A DNA stretch of 64,000 nt, taken from AR12 sp036265915 (GTDB taxonomy: Bacteria; Methylomirabilota; Methylomirabilia; Rokubacteriales; CSP1-6). Made by a program: the position numbers and the translations under genes. Shown here piece after piece: positions 35,304-43,431 of this stretch; the stretch's first letter is position 1, and each line of letters starts with the position of its first letter. The DNA lies in the NCBI GenBank assembly GCA_036265915.1, contig DATAOC010000114.1:1-64000 (forward strand), read 5' to 3'. Below the pieces are notes generated by a model. That model made no database searches. It was not told where the DNA came from and was given only the letters and a program-made list of their open reading frames with translations.

Positions 35304-37703
35304 TCAGCGGGTCGCGGTGCGCGCGGCGTCGACGGCGACCGGGCGGTCGGGCGCCTCGCGCAGCGTGACCTCCACGCGCAGCGCGCGCAGGCCGTGCACG
35401 CCTTGCAGCTCCTCGAGCTCGAGATCCTCGACGACGCCGCCGACGTAGCCGAGGTGGCGGAGGTAGTCGAGGTAACCGCGATACTCGACCGCCTCGGACG
35501 GCTGCGAGTAGACGATGGCAAGCCGACCCGGCTGGGTGACCCGCTCACCGGTGCCCTTGATGACCGCCTTGTCGATGCGCTTCTTCACGATCTCGTAACG
35601 GATGTCGTAGGCGCCGTCGACGTCGAAGCGCTTCTCGTCCGCGCGGAACCGGATCGACAGCGGCGCGTGCTGCACGAGGACGAGATGCGTGACCTCGAGC
35701 GGCAGCGGCAGCTGGGCGGTGAGCCGCTCGGCGCGGGCGGCGATACCGCACACGACCATGAGCTGCCACAGCCGGAGCGACTTCAGCGACAGCGGATCCG
35801 AGCGGCCGTCCTCGAGCAGCGCGGCACCGACGTAGATCTGGTGGTCGACGCCGTCGGTCGTCTGCTTCTCGAAGTAGTGCGGCATCATCGACTGGGCCGC
35901 CTCTTCCTCCAGGTCGAGATACGAGGAGATGACCTCGGCGATGCGGGTGACGCTCTCCTCGAAGAGCCGACGCTGGCGGTAGACGGTGCCGAGGCGCGGA
36001 TCGAGCGCGGCGCGATAGGTGTCGATTCTGCGCTCGACCGTCTCACCGTACTCCGCGACGTGATCGAACAGCGACTCCACCTCGCTCCGGAGGAACCCGA
36101 TCACCCCGACCTCGTCGCCGGCGGCCAGGTCGCGGGAGATCTGCGCGAGGTGCTCGTCGATCCGGTAGCGCAGGTGATCGAGCGCCGGCAGCCGGCGCGC
36201 GGCGTAGGCGGCCTCGATCACGTCGCGCGCCAGCCGCAGCTGGGCGAGGAGGTCGCTCTGGATGGCGAGACCGCGCTGCACCGAGGAGCCGCGGATGTCC
36301 GAGAGCGCGTAGAGCGGCTGCACGTGCTCGAAGACGATCGGCTGCAGCTCCACGCCGCTGACCGTGTCGTCGCGCTCGAGCTCGTCGAGCACGGCCTTGC
36401 GGAAGCGCCACTCGACCACCGGATGGATGGCGGTGAACCGCTCCTTGATCTCGGTCTGGATGCGGCTGTTCAGCTCGTCCATGCTGCGCTGCACGGCCAT
36501 GGAGAAGAGCGGCAGCACCTCGTTGAGCTTCGGCAGATGCGTCGCGTCGAGATCGCAGACGTTCGGCGATTCGAGCGTCAGCGTGCCGATGACCTTGTCC
36601 TGATAGTGCAGCGGCGCCACCAGCATCCCGCGCACGCCGCTGGCCGCCACCTGGTCCTCGACGGGGGTGCGATGACGTACGGCCGTGAGGTCGGACACGA
36701 TCACCGGCCGGCCGGTCTTCACGGCCCGCTCGAACACCGTTCCCGCGAAGTCCGACTTCTTGTGGTGCTTGGAGTCCGCGAAGATGCACGCGTGCTCGTG
36801 CGTGGCGTCGTAGTTCAGAATCAGCACCCGCTCGCCGTCCATGGCGCCCAGGCCCAGGCGCAGATCCGGCCGGCGGAACAGTGTCCGCAGCCGCTGCTGT
36901 AGCCCCATGAAGCGCGCCTGCGAGACGATCGACTCGCGATCGATCAGGTCCCGCTTCAGCGCGGAGAGCACTTCCTGGTCGGTGACGTCGACGGCCTTGA
37001 AGACGGTGATGCCGCGGAAGACGAAGCGGTCCGGCGGCAGCAGATCGTCGAGGCCGGAGGCCTCCAGCGCGTTGGCGTGCACGCGGTGCTCGATGTCGTC
37101 CGGCAGCTGCGGCACGGTGCCGACCACCTCGACGTCGACGAACTGCTTGTCGAAGAAGATGCGGAAGTGACGGTCGAGCCCGGTGTCGGGGTCGGCGGCG
37201 GTCACGACGATCGGATAGTCGACCTCGAAGTCGATGCCGTACACGCGCTTCAGGATGAGCGCGTAGGCATACGCCCGACGCATGGAGCCGAGTAGCTGCT
37301 CGTCCATGTTGAGCCGGCCGCGCAGCTCGCCCGTCTCGCTCATCAGGAGCTGCCGCATGAGCGGCGTCGCGTAGATGCCGCGCAGCTGGAAGGGCGCCAT
37401 GACGGCGGCGTACGACTGCTGCCATGACGCGGGGGGAATGACCGCTGTCATCAGGACGTCGATGAGGTCCTTGTGGCGCGCAATGGTCGCGCAGCTCGTG
37501 ATCGGCTCCATGAGCTCCGGCGCGTTCTTGATCTCGTCGGCGACGATGCGCGCCAGCGCGCTCTTGGCGCTGCCGCCGTCGGCGGCCCGCGTCCAGAAGT
37601 CGATCAGCGGCTTGAAGCTCACCTCGGTCCGGAACGGGAATGCCTTGCTCGCCACGCCGGGCGCGAGCTGTAGATCGGTCATGCCACAAAGATGCCCTTG
37701 CAT
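35304..37703 (-). CDS. Large GAF-domain signalling protein of unknown role
   Basis: About 799 residues. A central GAF domain (about 310-430: SIVSQARFMGLQQ, FAGTVFERAVKTGRPVIVSDL, GMLVAPLHYQDKVIGTLTLES) is flanked by an N-terminal region and a C-terminal helical region that I do not recognise. No histidine kinase, GGDEF or HTH module is seen, and no transmembrane segment, so the output is unknown. An ATG at 37703 is preferred because TACAAT (37713-37718) is nine bases upstream; an internal ATG at 37682 would shorten it by seven residues. The HAD gene follows after four bases and a methyltransferase lies upstream on the same strand. Confidence 0.75.
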   Translation of the reverse strand: MQGHLCGMTDLQLAPGVASKAFPFRTEVSFKPLIDFWTRAADGGSAKSALARIVADEIKNAPELMEPITSCATIARHKDLIDVLMTAVIPPASWQQSYAAVMAPFQLRGIYATPLMRQLLMSETGELRGRLNMDEQLLGSMRRAYAYALILKRVYGIDFEVDYPIVVTAADPDTGLDRHFRIFFDKQFVDVEVVGTVPQLPDDIEHRVHANALEASGLDDLLPPDRFVFRGITVFKAVDVTDQEVLSALKRDLIDRESIVSQARFMGLQQRLRTLFRRPDLRLGLGAMDGERVLILNYDATHEHACIFADSKHHKKSDFAGTVFERAVKTGRPVIVSDLTAVRHRTPVEDQVAASGVRGMLVAPLHYQDKVIGTLTLESPNVCDLDATHLPKLNEVLPLFSMAVQRSMDELNSRIQTEIKERFTAIHPVVEWRFRKAVLDELERDDTVSGVELQPIVFEHVQPLYALSDIRGSSVQRGLAIQSDLLAQLRLARDVIEAAYAARRLPALDHLRYRIDEHLAQISRDLAAGDEVGVIGFLRSEVESLFDHVAEYGETVERRIDTYRAALDPRLGTVYRQRRLFEESVTRIAEVISSYLDLEEEAAQSMMPHYFEKQTTDGVDHQIYVGAALLEDGRSDPLSLKSLRLWQLMVVCGIAARAERLTAQLPLPLEVTHLVLVQHAPLSIRFRADEKRFDVDGAYDIRYEIVKKRIDKAVIKGTGERVTQPGRLAIVYSQPSEAVEYRGYLDYLRHLGYVGGVVEDLELEELQGVHGLRALRVEVTLREAPDRPVAVDAARTATR

Positions 37704-37737
37704 ATCGTTTGGATTGTAGCAAGCGGGGCAGGGATTC

Positions 37738-38334
37738 TCAGCGGGCGCGGCGAAGTACGACGAAGTACTGGTACGGCAGGAACCGGTGCTCCTCGACGAG
37801 CGCCAGGCCGGCGCGCCGCGCGTCGCGCAGAAAGACCTTCGGGGAGATGCGGCGATGCGCGGGCGGCCCCTTCGGTGTGTCTCGGTCGACCCAGTCGATG
37901 TTCGCCAGCCGGCCGCCGGGCTTCAGGCATCGCGCGACGCGTCGCAGGAACTCCGCCGGTGAGGCGAAGTGATGATAGACGTTCACCATCACGGCCAGGT
38001 CGCAGGCGGCCTCGGGCAGCATGGGGCTGCCGTCGTCGTTCAGCACGGGCGTGACGTTCCGGATGCGCGCCTGGGCCAGACGCCGGCGGAGCGTCTGCAG
38101 CGCGAGCGGCTCCGGATCGAGCGCGAACACGCGGCCCCGAGCCCCGACTCGCCGCGCCAGCGGCAGCGTCCAGAAACCCGGTCCCGCGCCGACGTCGGCG
38201 ACGACGGAGCCGCGCCCGAGCTGCAGCGCGCGAAGCACGCGCTCCGGCTTCTGCCACGCCGCGCGGCCGCGCTGGAGCTGCCGGCGCACCATGCGCGTCA
38301 CGTCCGACGGGTTGCCGTGTCGTCCGTGCGCCAT
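37738..38334 (-). CDS. Class I SAM-dependent methyltransferase
   Basis: 198 residues with the SAM-binding motif VVADVGAGPGFWTLPLA, an acidic second strand FALDPEPLALQTL, the adenine-side MVNVYHHFASPAEFLR and a late GGRLANIDWVD, the layout of Methyltransf_11/25 enzymes. The N-terminal ARG/HIS-rich stretch has no export signal. The substrate cannot be told. It lies 55 bases upstream of the GAF-protein gene on the minus strand and may be co-transcribed, although a separate -10 box precedes that gene. It is divergent from the aldo/keto reductase across 108 bases. Confidence 0.83.
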   Translation of the reverse strand: MAHGRHGNPSDVTRMVRRQLQRGRAAWQKPERVLRALQLGRGSVVADVGAGPGFWTLPLARRVGARGRVFALDPEPLALQTLRRRLAQARIRNVTPVLNDDGSPMLPEAACDLAVMVNVYHHFASPAEFLRRVARCLKPGGRLANIDWVDRDTPKGPPAHRRISPKVFLRDARRAGLALVEEHRFLPYQYFVVLRRAR

Positions 38335-38442
38335 CAGGCGTTCGCGGCCGGGCCGCCGCCGTCGCGCGGCGCGCAGCCGGGTCTCAGGTGAAGCACGGCG
38401 GCCATGCTACCATCCCGGCACTCGACGCGAGGAGGTCGCGCA

Positions 38443-39426
38443 GTGGAACGACGACGGCTCGGCAATAGCACGCTCGGTGTGAGCGCCATCGGTCTGGGTT
38501 GCATGTCGATGTCCGGCGCCTACGGGCCTGGCGACGACGCGCAGTCCATCGCCGTGGTGCACCGGGCGCTCGATCTCGGGGTCGACTTCATCGATTCCTC
38601 CGACATGTACGGCTGGGGTCACAACGAGGAGCTGCTGGGCAAGGCGCTGCGCGGCAAGCGCGACAAGGTCGTGCTGGCGACGAAGTTCGGCAACCTCCGC
38701 AAGCCGGATGGGACACCGGGCGTGAACGGCCGGCCGGACTACGTGCCGCAGGCCTGCGACGCGAGCCTGAAGCGACTCGGCGTCGACGTCATCGACCTCT
38801 ATTATCAGCACCGCGTCGATCCGTCTGTTCCGATCGAGGACACCGTCGGTGCCATGGCCCGGCTGGTGGAGCTCGGCAAGGTGCGCTTCCTCGGCCTGTC
38901 GGAGGCGGGGCCGGCGACCGTCCGGCGCGCCCACCGCGTGCATCCCATCGCCGCACTGCAGCTCGAGTACTCGCTGCTGTATCGCGTCGAGGCCGAGGAG
39001 ATTCTGCCGACGCTGCGCGAGCTCGGGATCTCACTCGTCGCGTACTCGCCGCTCGGACGAAGCCTGCTGACCGGGCAGGTGCACAAGGTGGCCGACATCC
39101 CGGACGACGACCGCCGGCGTGCCCATCCGCGGTTCGAGGAAAAGAACCTGCAGCGCAACGTCGAGTTCGTGAAGAAGGTCGAGCAGTTCGCCCGCGAGAA
39201 GGGCTGCACGCCGGGGCAGCTGGTCCTTGCCTGGCTGCTCGCGCGCGGCCGAGACATTGTCCCGATCCCCGGCACCAAGCGTCGCGAGCGACTCGAAGAG
39301 AACGTGGCCGCGGCCGACGTGTCGCTCACGCCGGACGATGTCGTCCGTCTGGCTGATGCGGTGCCCGCCGGCGCGGTCGCCGGTCTGCGGTATCCCGAGC
39401 CCCTGATGAAGGGTGTCTATCTGTAG
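38443..39426 (+). CDS. Aldo/keto reductase
   Basis: 327 residues of the AKR family with the tetrad Asp-Tyr-Lys-His visible in DFIDSSDMYGWGHNEELLG, VVLATKFG and LYYQHRVD, then the C-terminal NADPH site VPIPGTKRRERLEENVAA. It closely follows the YakC/IolS-like group (opening LGVSAIGLGCMSMSGAYGPGD). It reduces an aldehyde or ketone with NADPH in the cytoplasm; substrate open. GTG at 38443 has a strong GAGGAGG eight bases upstream, and TACCAT (38408-38413) may be the -10 box. The FecR-like gene follows on the same strand after 125 bases. Confidence 0.92.
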   Translation: MERRRLGNSTLGVSAIGLGCMSMSGAYGPGDDAQSIAVVHRALDLGVDFIDSSDMYGWGHNEELLGKALRGKRDKVVLATKFGNLRKPDGTPGVNGRPDYVPQACDASLKRLGVDVIDLYYQHRVDPSVPIEDTVGAMARLVELGKVRFLGLSEAGPATVRRAHRVHPIAALQLEYSLLYRVEAEEILPTLRELGISLVAYSPLGRSLLTGQVHKVADIPDDDRRRAHPRFEEKNLQRNVEFVKKVEQFAREKGCTPGQLVLAWLLARGRDIVPIPGTKRRERLEENVAAADVSLTPDDVVRLADAVPAGAVAGLRYPEPLMKGVYL

Positions 39427-39551
39427 GTCAGCGTGACACGCGTGCCGGCCAGCGTCGTGCCGACCGCGCACGCGGTCCGCGGCGCACGTCGTCGATAGCT
39501 CGCTAATCGCGCGCCGGCCTCCTGGCATTTCGCGTGCACGGGGCTGCGTCT

Positions 39552-40130
39552 GTGAAGCCGCTGGCCGGAATTGCGCTCGCTGCCACCATGCTGTCCGTGC
39601 CGCTCGCCTCCGCCGCCGATCTCCCGACCGAGCCGAGCGTCCTGGCGCTTGCCCGCGTGGGCGACGCCGAGCCGCCGGCGCCTCGCGATGTGGGTGTCGC
39701 CGACCACATCACGACCGGTGATCGGACCTTCGCGCGGCTGCTGCTCGGTGGACGGGTGCTGCTCCTTGCCCGGGACTCCGCCGTCCTGACCATCACCGAG
39801 GTCCCGGGAGCCGCCACCATTCGCGTCAGCAGCGGGCGCGTCGCGGTCACTGTGGATCGCGAGAACCTGCACCCGGAAGACCTGGTCGAGATCCTGACGC
39901 CGCACGCCGTGGTCGGCGTGCCGGCGGAGACACTGGTGGCCGACGTCGACGGCGACGCCTCCACGTTCACGGCGCTCGGCGCCAAGGTCGACGTCTTCGC
40001 GCTGGATCCGGTGACCGGCGGCGTTGCCCGGCTGCCGATCCCGGTCGGATCGAACGAAGCGGTGACGGTCGCTCGCGCGCCGGCGACCGACGTCGCGGCG
40101 GCGGGCATCGAGGAAGGAACGCGCCGCTAG
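39552..40130 (+). CDS. FecR-like exported protein, paralogue 1
   Basis: 192 residues with a signal peptide (KPLAGIALAATMLSVPLASA) and a FecR-type domain: VGVADHITTGDRTFARLLLGG, VLTITEVPGAATIRVSSGRVAV and LVEILTPHAVVGVP. It is homologous to the second FecR-like protein of this window over the same block. FecR domains outside iron uptake occur in envelope proteins that bind sugars or glycans; the role here is unknown. GTG 39552 is chosen to give an intact signal; an upstream GTG at 39534 would add six residues. The stop interlocks with the convergent sugar permease stop through CTAG, and no gene lies in the 125 bases before it. Confidence 0.75.
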   Translation: MKPLAGIALAATMLSVPLASAADLPTEPSVLALARVGDAEPPAPRDVGVADHITTGDRTFARLLLGGRVLLLARDSAVLTITEVPGAATIRVSSGRVAVTVDRENLHPEDLVEILTPHAVVGVPAETLVADVDGDASTFTALGAKVDVFALDPVTGGVARLPIPVGSNEAVTVARAPATDVAAAGIEEGTRR

Positions 40131-40972
40131 TTCTTCACGGCGCCGGCGGTGAGGCCGGCGACGTAGTGGTCGACGAAGAAGGAGTAGATCAGCGCCACCG
40201 GGATCGAGCCGAGCAGCGCCGCCGCCATCAGCTGCCCCCAGTAGAAGACGTCTCCCCGGATGAGCTCGGTGATCGCCCCGACCGGCACCGTCCGCACCTC
40301 GCTCGTGGTCAGGAAGATCAGCGCGTAGAGAAACTCGTTCTGCGCCAGCGTGAACGCGAAGATGCCGGCCGAGAGCAGGCCCGGGGTGCAGAGCGGCAGG
40401 ATCACTCGGGTCATGGCCTGGAACCGGCTGGCGCCGTCGATGCGGGCGGCCTCCTCGAGCTCGCGCGGCACGCTCTTGAAGTAGCCCATGAGCAGCCACG
40501 CGGAGAACGGGATGAGCAGCGTCGGATAGGTCAGCATCACCGCGGTCAGCGTGTTGCCGAGATCGAGCCAGTTGATGATGTCGGACATCGGGATGAACAG
40601 CAGGGGCTGCGGGACGAGATACGTGGCGGCGACGCCGATGGCGACCACGGCCGCGCCGGGGAAGTTCAGGCGAGCGAGCGGGTAGGCGATCATCGTCCCG
40701 AGCACGAGCGACACCACGGTGGTGACCACGGCCACCAGCAGGGTGTTGTAGGTCCACGTCAGGAAGTTCGTCTGGCTCAGCAGGTCGACGTAGTGCTTCA
40801 GGACCGGCTGATGCACGATGAGCGGCATGATGCGGGCGTTGTAGAGCTCGCGGTTCGGCTTGATCGACGTGATGGCCATCCAGTAGAACGGAAACAGCAT
40901 CGTCACGAGGAAGAACCCGAGCGGCAGGTACAGTCGCAGCGTTCGCGCGCCGACGTTCCGCGCGCCGACCAT
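40127..40972 (-). CDS. Carbohydrate ABC transporter permease (MalG-like)
   Basis: 281 residues, six hydrophobic segments, with the family's opening YLPLGFFLVTMLFPFYWMAITSIKPNREL and the EAA loop ELEEAARIDGASRFQAMTRVILPLCTPGL, which docks to the ATPase. It is the second permease of a carbohydrate uptake-1 (CUT1) system together with the gene just upstream, whose stop overlaps this ATG as ATGA. It should translocate an oligosaccharide or polyol across the inner membrane. No MalK-like ATPase gene is present in the window, so energisation must come from elsewhere. The stop interlocks with the convergent FecR gene's stop. Confidence 0.92.
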   Translation of the reverse strand: MVGARNVGARTLRLYLPLGFFLVTMLFPFYWMAITSIKPNRELYNARIMPLIVHQPVLKHYVDLLSQTNFLTWTYNTLLVAVVTTVVSLVLGTMIAYPLARLNFPGAAVVAIGVAATYLVPQPLLFIPMSDIINWLDLGNTLTAVMLTYPTLLIPFSAWLLMGYFKSVPRELEEAARIDGASRFQAMTRVILPLCTPGLLSAGIFAFTLAQNEFLYALIFLTTSEVRTVPVGAITELIRGDVFYWGQLMAAALLGSIPVALIYSFFVDHYVAGLTAGAVKN

Positions 40973-41904
40973 CACTCCCGCCTCAGATACACGGTCAAGG
41001 CCACGATGAGCGCGCCGAGCGCGGGCAGCATGGCCAGCGCCACCGCGGCCCCCATCCCGAGCTGGCCGGCCGTCGTGCCGATCTCGAACGCGTAGGTGGC
41101 GAACAGGTGCGTGGCGTTCGCCGGTCCGCCGTGAGTCAAGATGTACGGCAGCTGGAAGTCGGAGAACGTGAAGATGATCGAGAACATCGTCACGATGATC
41201 AGCACCGGCTTGATGAGCGGCATCGTGATGTGCCAGAAGCGCTGGGTCATGCTGGCGCCGTCGATGGCGGCCGCCTCGTAGAGATCGGGTGAGATGGTCT
41301 GGAGGCCCGCCAGCAGAGTGATGCCGTAGAACGGCAGGCCGCGCCACGTGTTCACCCCGATGATCGACACCATGGCCAGCGTCGCGTTGCCGAGCCAGGA
41401 GAACGTTTCCTTCACGAGCCCGGTGTGCAGCAGCGTCCAGTTGATGATGCTGAAGGTGGGGTCCAGGATCCACATCCAGGCCACCGTCGACAGCACGGTG
41501 GGAACGATGAACGGCAGCAGCAGGAACGCGCGCGCCAGGTTCTTGCCGCGGAACTGCTGGTTCATCACGAGCGCGAGCGCCAGCCCGCCGACCATCTTCA
41601 GCAGCGTGGCCACCGCCGTGTAGACGAACGTGTTGCGCGTGACCTGCCAGAAGACGGCGTCCTGGGCGAGCGCCGCGAAGTTCGCGAAACCGACGAAGAC
41701 GCCCGGCTGTGCCACCCGGCGGTCTTCGAGACTGAGGTACATCCCGTAGAAGAACGGATAGGCGACGAACGCCAGCAGGAACAGCACGCCCGGCGCCAGC
41801 ATGAGCCAGCTGAACACGCCCTCGCGCTCGAGGGCGCGCTTGAGCGTGAACGGTCTGCCCGCTACCGGCGCCGGCCGCGCGAGCTCCGCCGGGCGTACCG
41901 CCAT
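40972..41904 (-). CDS. Carbohydrate ABC transporter permease (MalF-like)
   Basis: 310 residues with six transmembrane segments after a cytoplasmic N-terminus, starting FSWLMLAPGVLFLLAFVAYPFFYG and containing the EAA motif DLYEAAAIDGASMTQRFWHITMPLIKPVL. It pairs with the MalG-like permease downstream; together they make the CUT1 membrane domain. It starts two bases after the binding-protein stop and overlaps the next permease by ATGA, so all three form one operon under the promoter at 43235-43263. Substrate is a carbohydrate by family, identity unknown. Confidence 0.92.
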   Translation of the reverse strand: MAVRPAELARPAPVAGRPFTLKRALEREGVFSWLMLAPGVLFLLAFVAYPFFYGMYLSLEDRRVAQPGVFVGFANFAALAQDAVFWQVTRNTFVYTAVATLLKMVGGLALALVMNQQFRGKNLARAFLLLPFIVPTVLSTVAWMWILDPTFSIINWTLLHTGLVKETFSWLGNATLAMVSIIGVNTWRGLPFYGITLLAGLQTISPDLYEAAAIDGASMTQRFWHITMPLIKPVLIIVTMFSIIFTFSDFQLPYILTHGGPANATHLFATYAFEIGTTAGQLGMGAAVALAMLPALGALIVALTVYLRRE

Positions 41905-41906
41905 GC

Positions 41907-43178
41907 CTATTTCGCTTTGTAGATCTGCTTGAGCTGCGCGGCCGCGGTGGCGATGACGTCCTTCGTCGAGTCGCCGCGGCAGGCCTTGGCGAACATGTCG
42001 ACGAGCACGTACTTGGCGACGTTCTCGGAGGCGGCCTGCCCGATCGGTCCCGGCCACGCGTGCGGCCGTGACGTCTTCAGCGACTCCTTGAAGGGCAGGT
42101 ACCGCGGCTCGGCATTCCACATCGGATGGTTGTCGTAGGCGCCGAGGAACGGCGCGTAGTATGCCTCGCCGGCCGTCAACCACCGCGACAGCTGCTTGTC
42201 GTCGTAGAGCCAGCGGAGGAACGCCTTGCTCGCCGCCTGGTCGGGCGTGTACGACATCAGGGCCAGGCTCTGCGCGTTGAGGACGTGGTACTGACCCTTC
42301 GGCCCATGCGGATTCAGCGCGTGATCGGTGACCTTCGCGATCTCCGGGAAGTCGCGCTTGGCCACGACGAGGATCGACGACGCGTTGTTCGTGCACGAGA
42401 TCTGCTCGCCGAGATACGCCTTGTTGTTGCTGACGTCCGTCCAGCCGAGGACGTCCTCGATCATGGTCTCCTTGTAGAAGCGCCGGCAGAAGTCGACGGC
42501 CTTGGCCGTCTCGTCGGAGTCGATGAGCACCGTCTTGCCGTCGCGGTCGACCTCGCGGCCGCCATAGGACCACAGGAGCGGATACATCCAGCCGTGGTTG
42601 TCGCCGAAGCCGTGGCCGATCTCGAACCCGAACGGATGACCGTTCTTCTTGAGGATGCGGCCGGCCGCGAGCAGATCCTCCCAGGTCTCGGGGAACTTGT
42701 TGATGCCGGCTTCCTTGAACCAGTCGGTGCGGTAGACCTCGAGCTGGCCGATGTTGCCCCACGGCAGCGCCTTCCACTTCTTGTTCACGACGACGACGTC
42801 CTGGACGAGGTCGTGCCAGCCGCCGAGCTTCTTGCCCACTTCACCGGCGACGTCGCTGACATCCACCAGGGCCTTGTCGAACAGGTGAGGCCAGTTCAGG
42901 CCGGTGCCCGCGATGTCGGGCCCCGACTTCGTCTCGGCCATCGTGGTGAGGCGCGTCAGCATTCCGCCCACGCTCACCGGCTCATAGGTGACCTTGATGC
43001 CCGTGTGCTTCTCGTACTCGGGGGCGAGCGTCTTGACGAAGAAGTCGTCGAATCCCTTGATGAACGAGCTCTCGCGGACGGTGCCGATGGCCTTCGGGGC
43101 CGCACCGGCGAGACGGGGTGCAAGGGCTGCGCTGGTCGCGGCCAGCGAGACGGTCAAGAACTCACGGCGGGTCGTCAT
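41907..43178 (-). CDS. Carbohydrate ABC transporter substrate-binding protein 1
   Basis: 423 residues of the family-1 extracellular solute-binding type. The N-terminus TTRREFLTVSLAATSAALAP is a twin-arginine-type signal peptide, so the mature protein is periplasmic and exported folded. Family features are YEKHTGIKVTYEPVSVGGMLTRL, the TDWFKEAGINKFPETWEDLL hinge, GDNHGWMYPLLWSYGG and the C-terminal AAAQLKQIYKAK. It delivers a sugar or polyol to the downstream permeases. ATG 43178 has AGGAGG eight bases upstream. A paralogue is encoded at 46787-48049. The leader of about 50 bases begins at the predicted start near 43228. Confidence 0.93.
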   Translation of the reverse strand: MTTRREFLTVSLAATSAALAPRLAGAAPKAIGTVRESSFIKGFDDFFVKTLAPEYEKHTGIKVTYEPVSVGGMLTRLTTMAETKSGPDIAGTGLNWPHLFDKALVDVSDVAGEVGKKLGGWHDLVQDVVVVNKKWKALPWGNIGQLEVYRTDWFKEAGINKFPETWEDLLAAGRILKKNGHPFGFEIGHGFGDNHGWMYPLLWSYGGREVDRDGKTVLIDSDETAKAVDFCRRFYKETMIEDVLGWTDVSNNKAYLGEQISCTNNASSILVVAKRDFPEIAKVTDHALNPHGPKGQYHVLNAQSLALMSYTPDQAASKAFLRWLYDDKQLSRWLTAGEAYYAPFLGAYDNHPMWNAEPRYLPFKESLKTSRPHAWPGPIGQAASENVAKYVLVDMFAKACRGDSTKDVIATAAAQLKQIYKAK

Positions 43179-43234
43179 CGGAACGTCCTCCTGGCATCAC
43201 GGATGAGCGGCCGAACGTCCTGGCTGTGGCCGGG

Positions 43235-43263
43235 ACGGTAAGTCAGGCGTCGCGTGCTGTCAA
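43235..43263 (-). promoter_or_regulatory. Promoter of the sugar ABC operon
   Basis: On the minus strand, TTGACA (43258-43263) and TACCGT (43235-43240) are separated by 17 bases. The initiation site would be near 43228, giving a leader of about 50 bases with an AGGAGG ribosome site. Confidence 0.7.
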
Positions 43264-43304
43264 GCCAGGCTGTCACGTGCTGGTGAGCGCCTGACCACCG
43301 CGCT

Positions 43305-43322
43305 GCGTCACGGCGGTGACGC
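43305..43322. promoter_or_regulatory. Perfect inverted repeat, candidate operator
   Basis: GCGTCAC GGCG GTGACGC: seven-base arms with a four-base spacer, in the 253-base divergent region between the sugar-binding protein and the second FecR-like gene, about 42 bases upstream of the -35 box. It could bind a LacI- or GntR-type regulator. The rest of the spacer is otherwise unremarkable. Confidence 0.45.
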
Positions 43323-43431
43323 CGAACCGCAACCAGCGAATCGCGCGCGCCGTTTCGGATGCCAGACGCCGTGGCACCGCCGCTGCACTACCGCTGCCCG
43401 GCTGTCGAATGCTTCGCCCGAGGTGCTCGTC

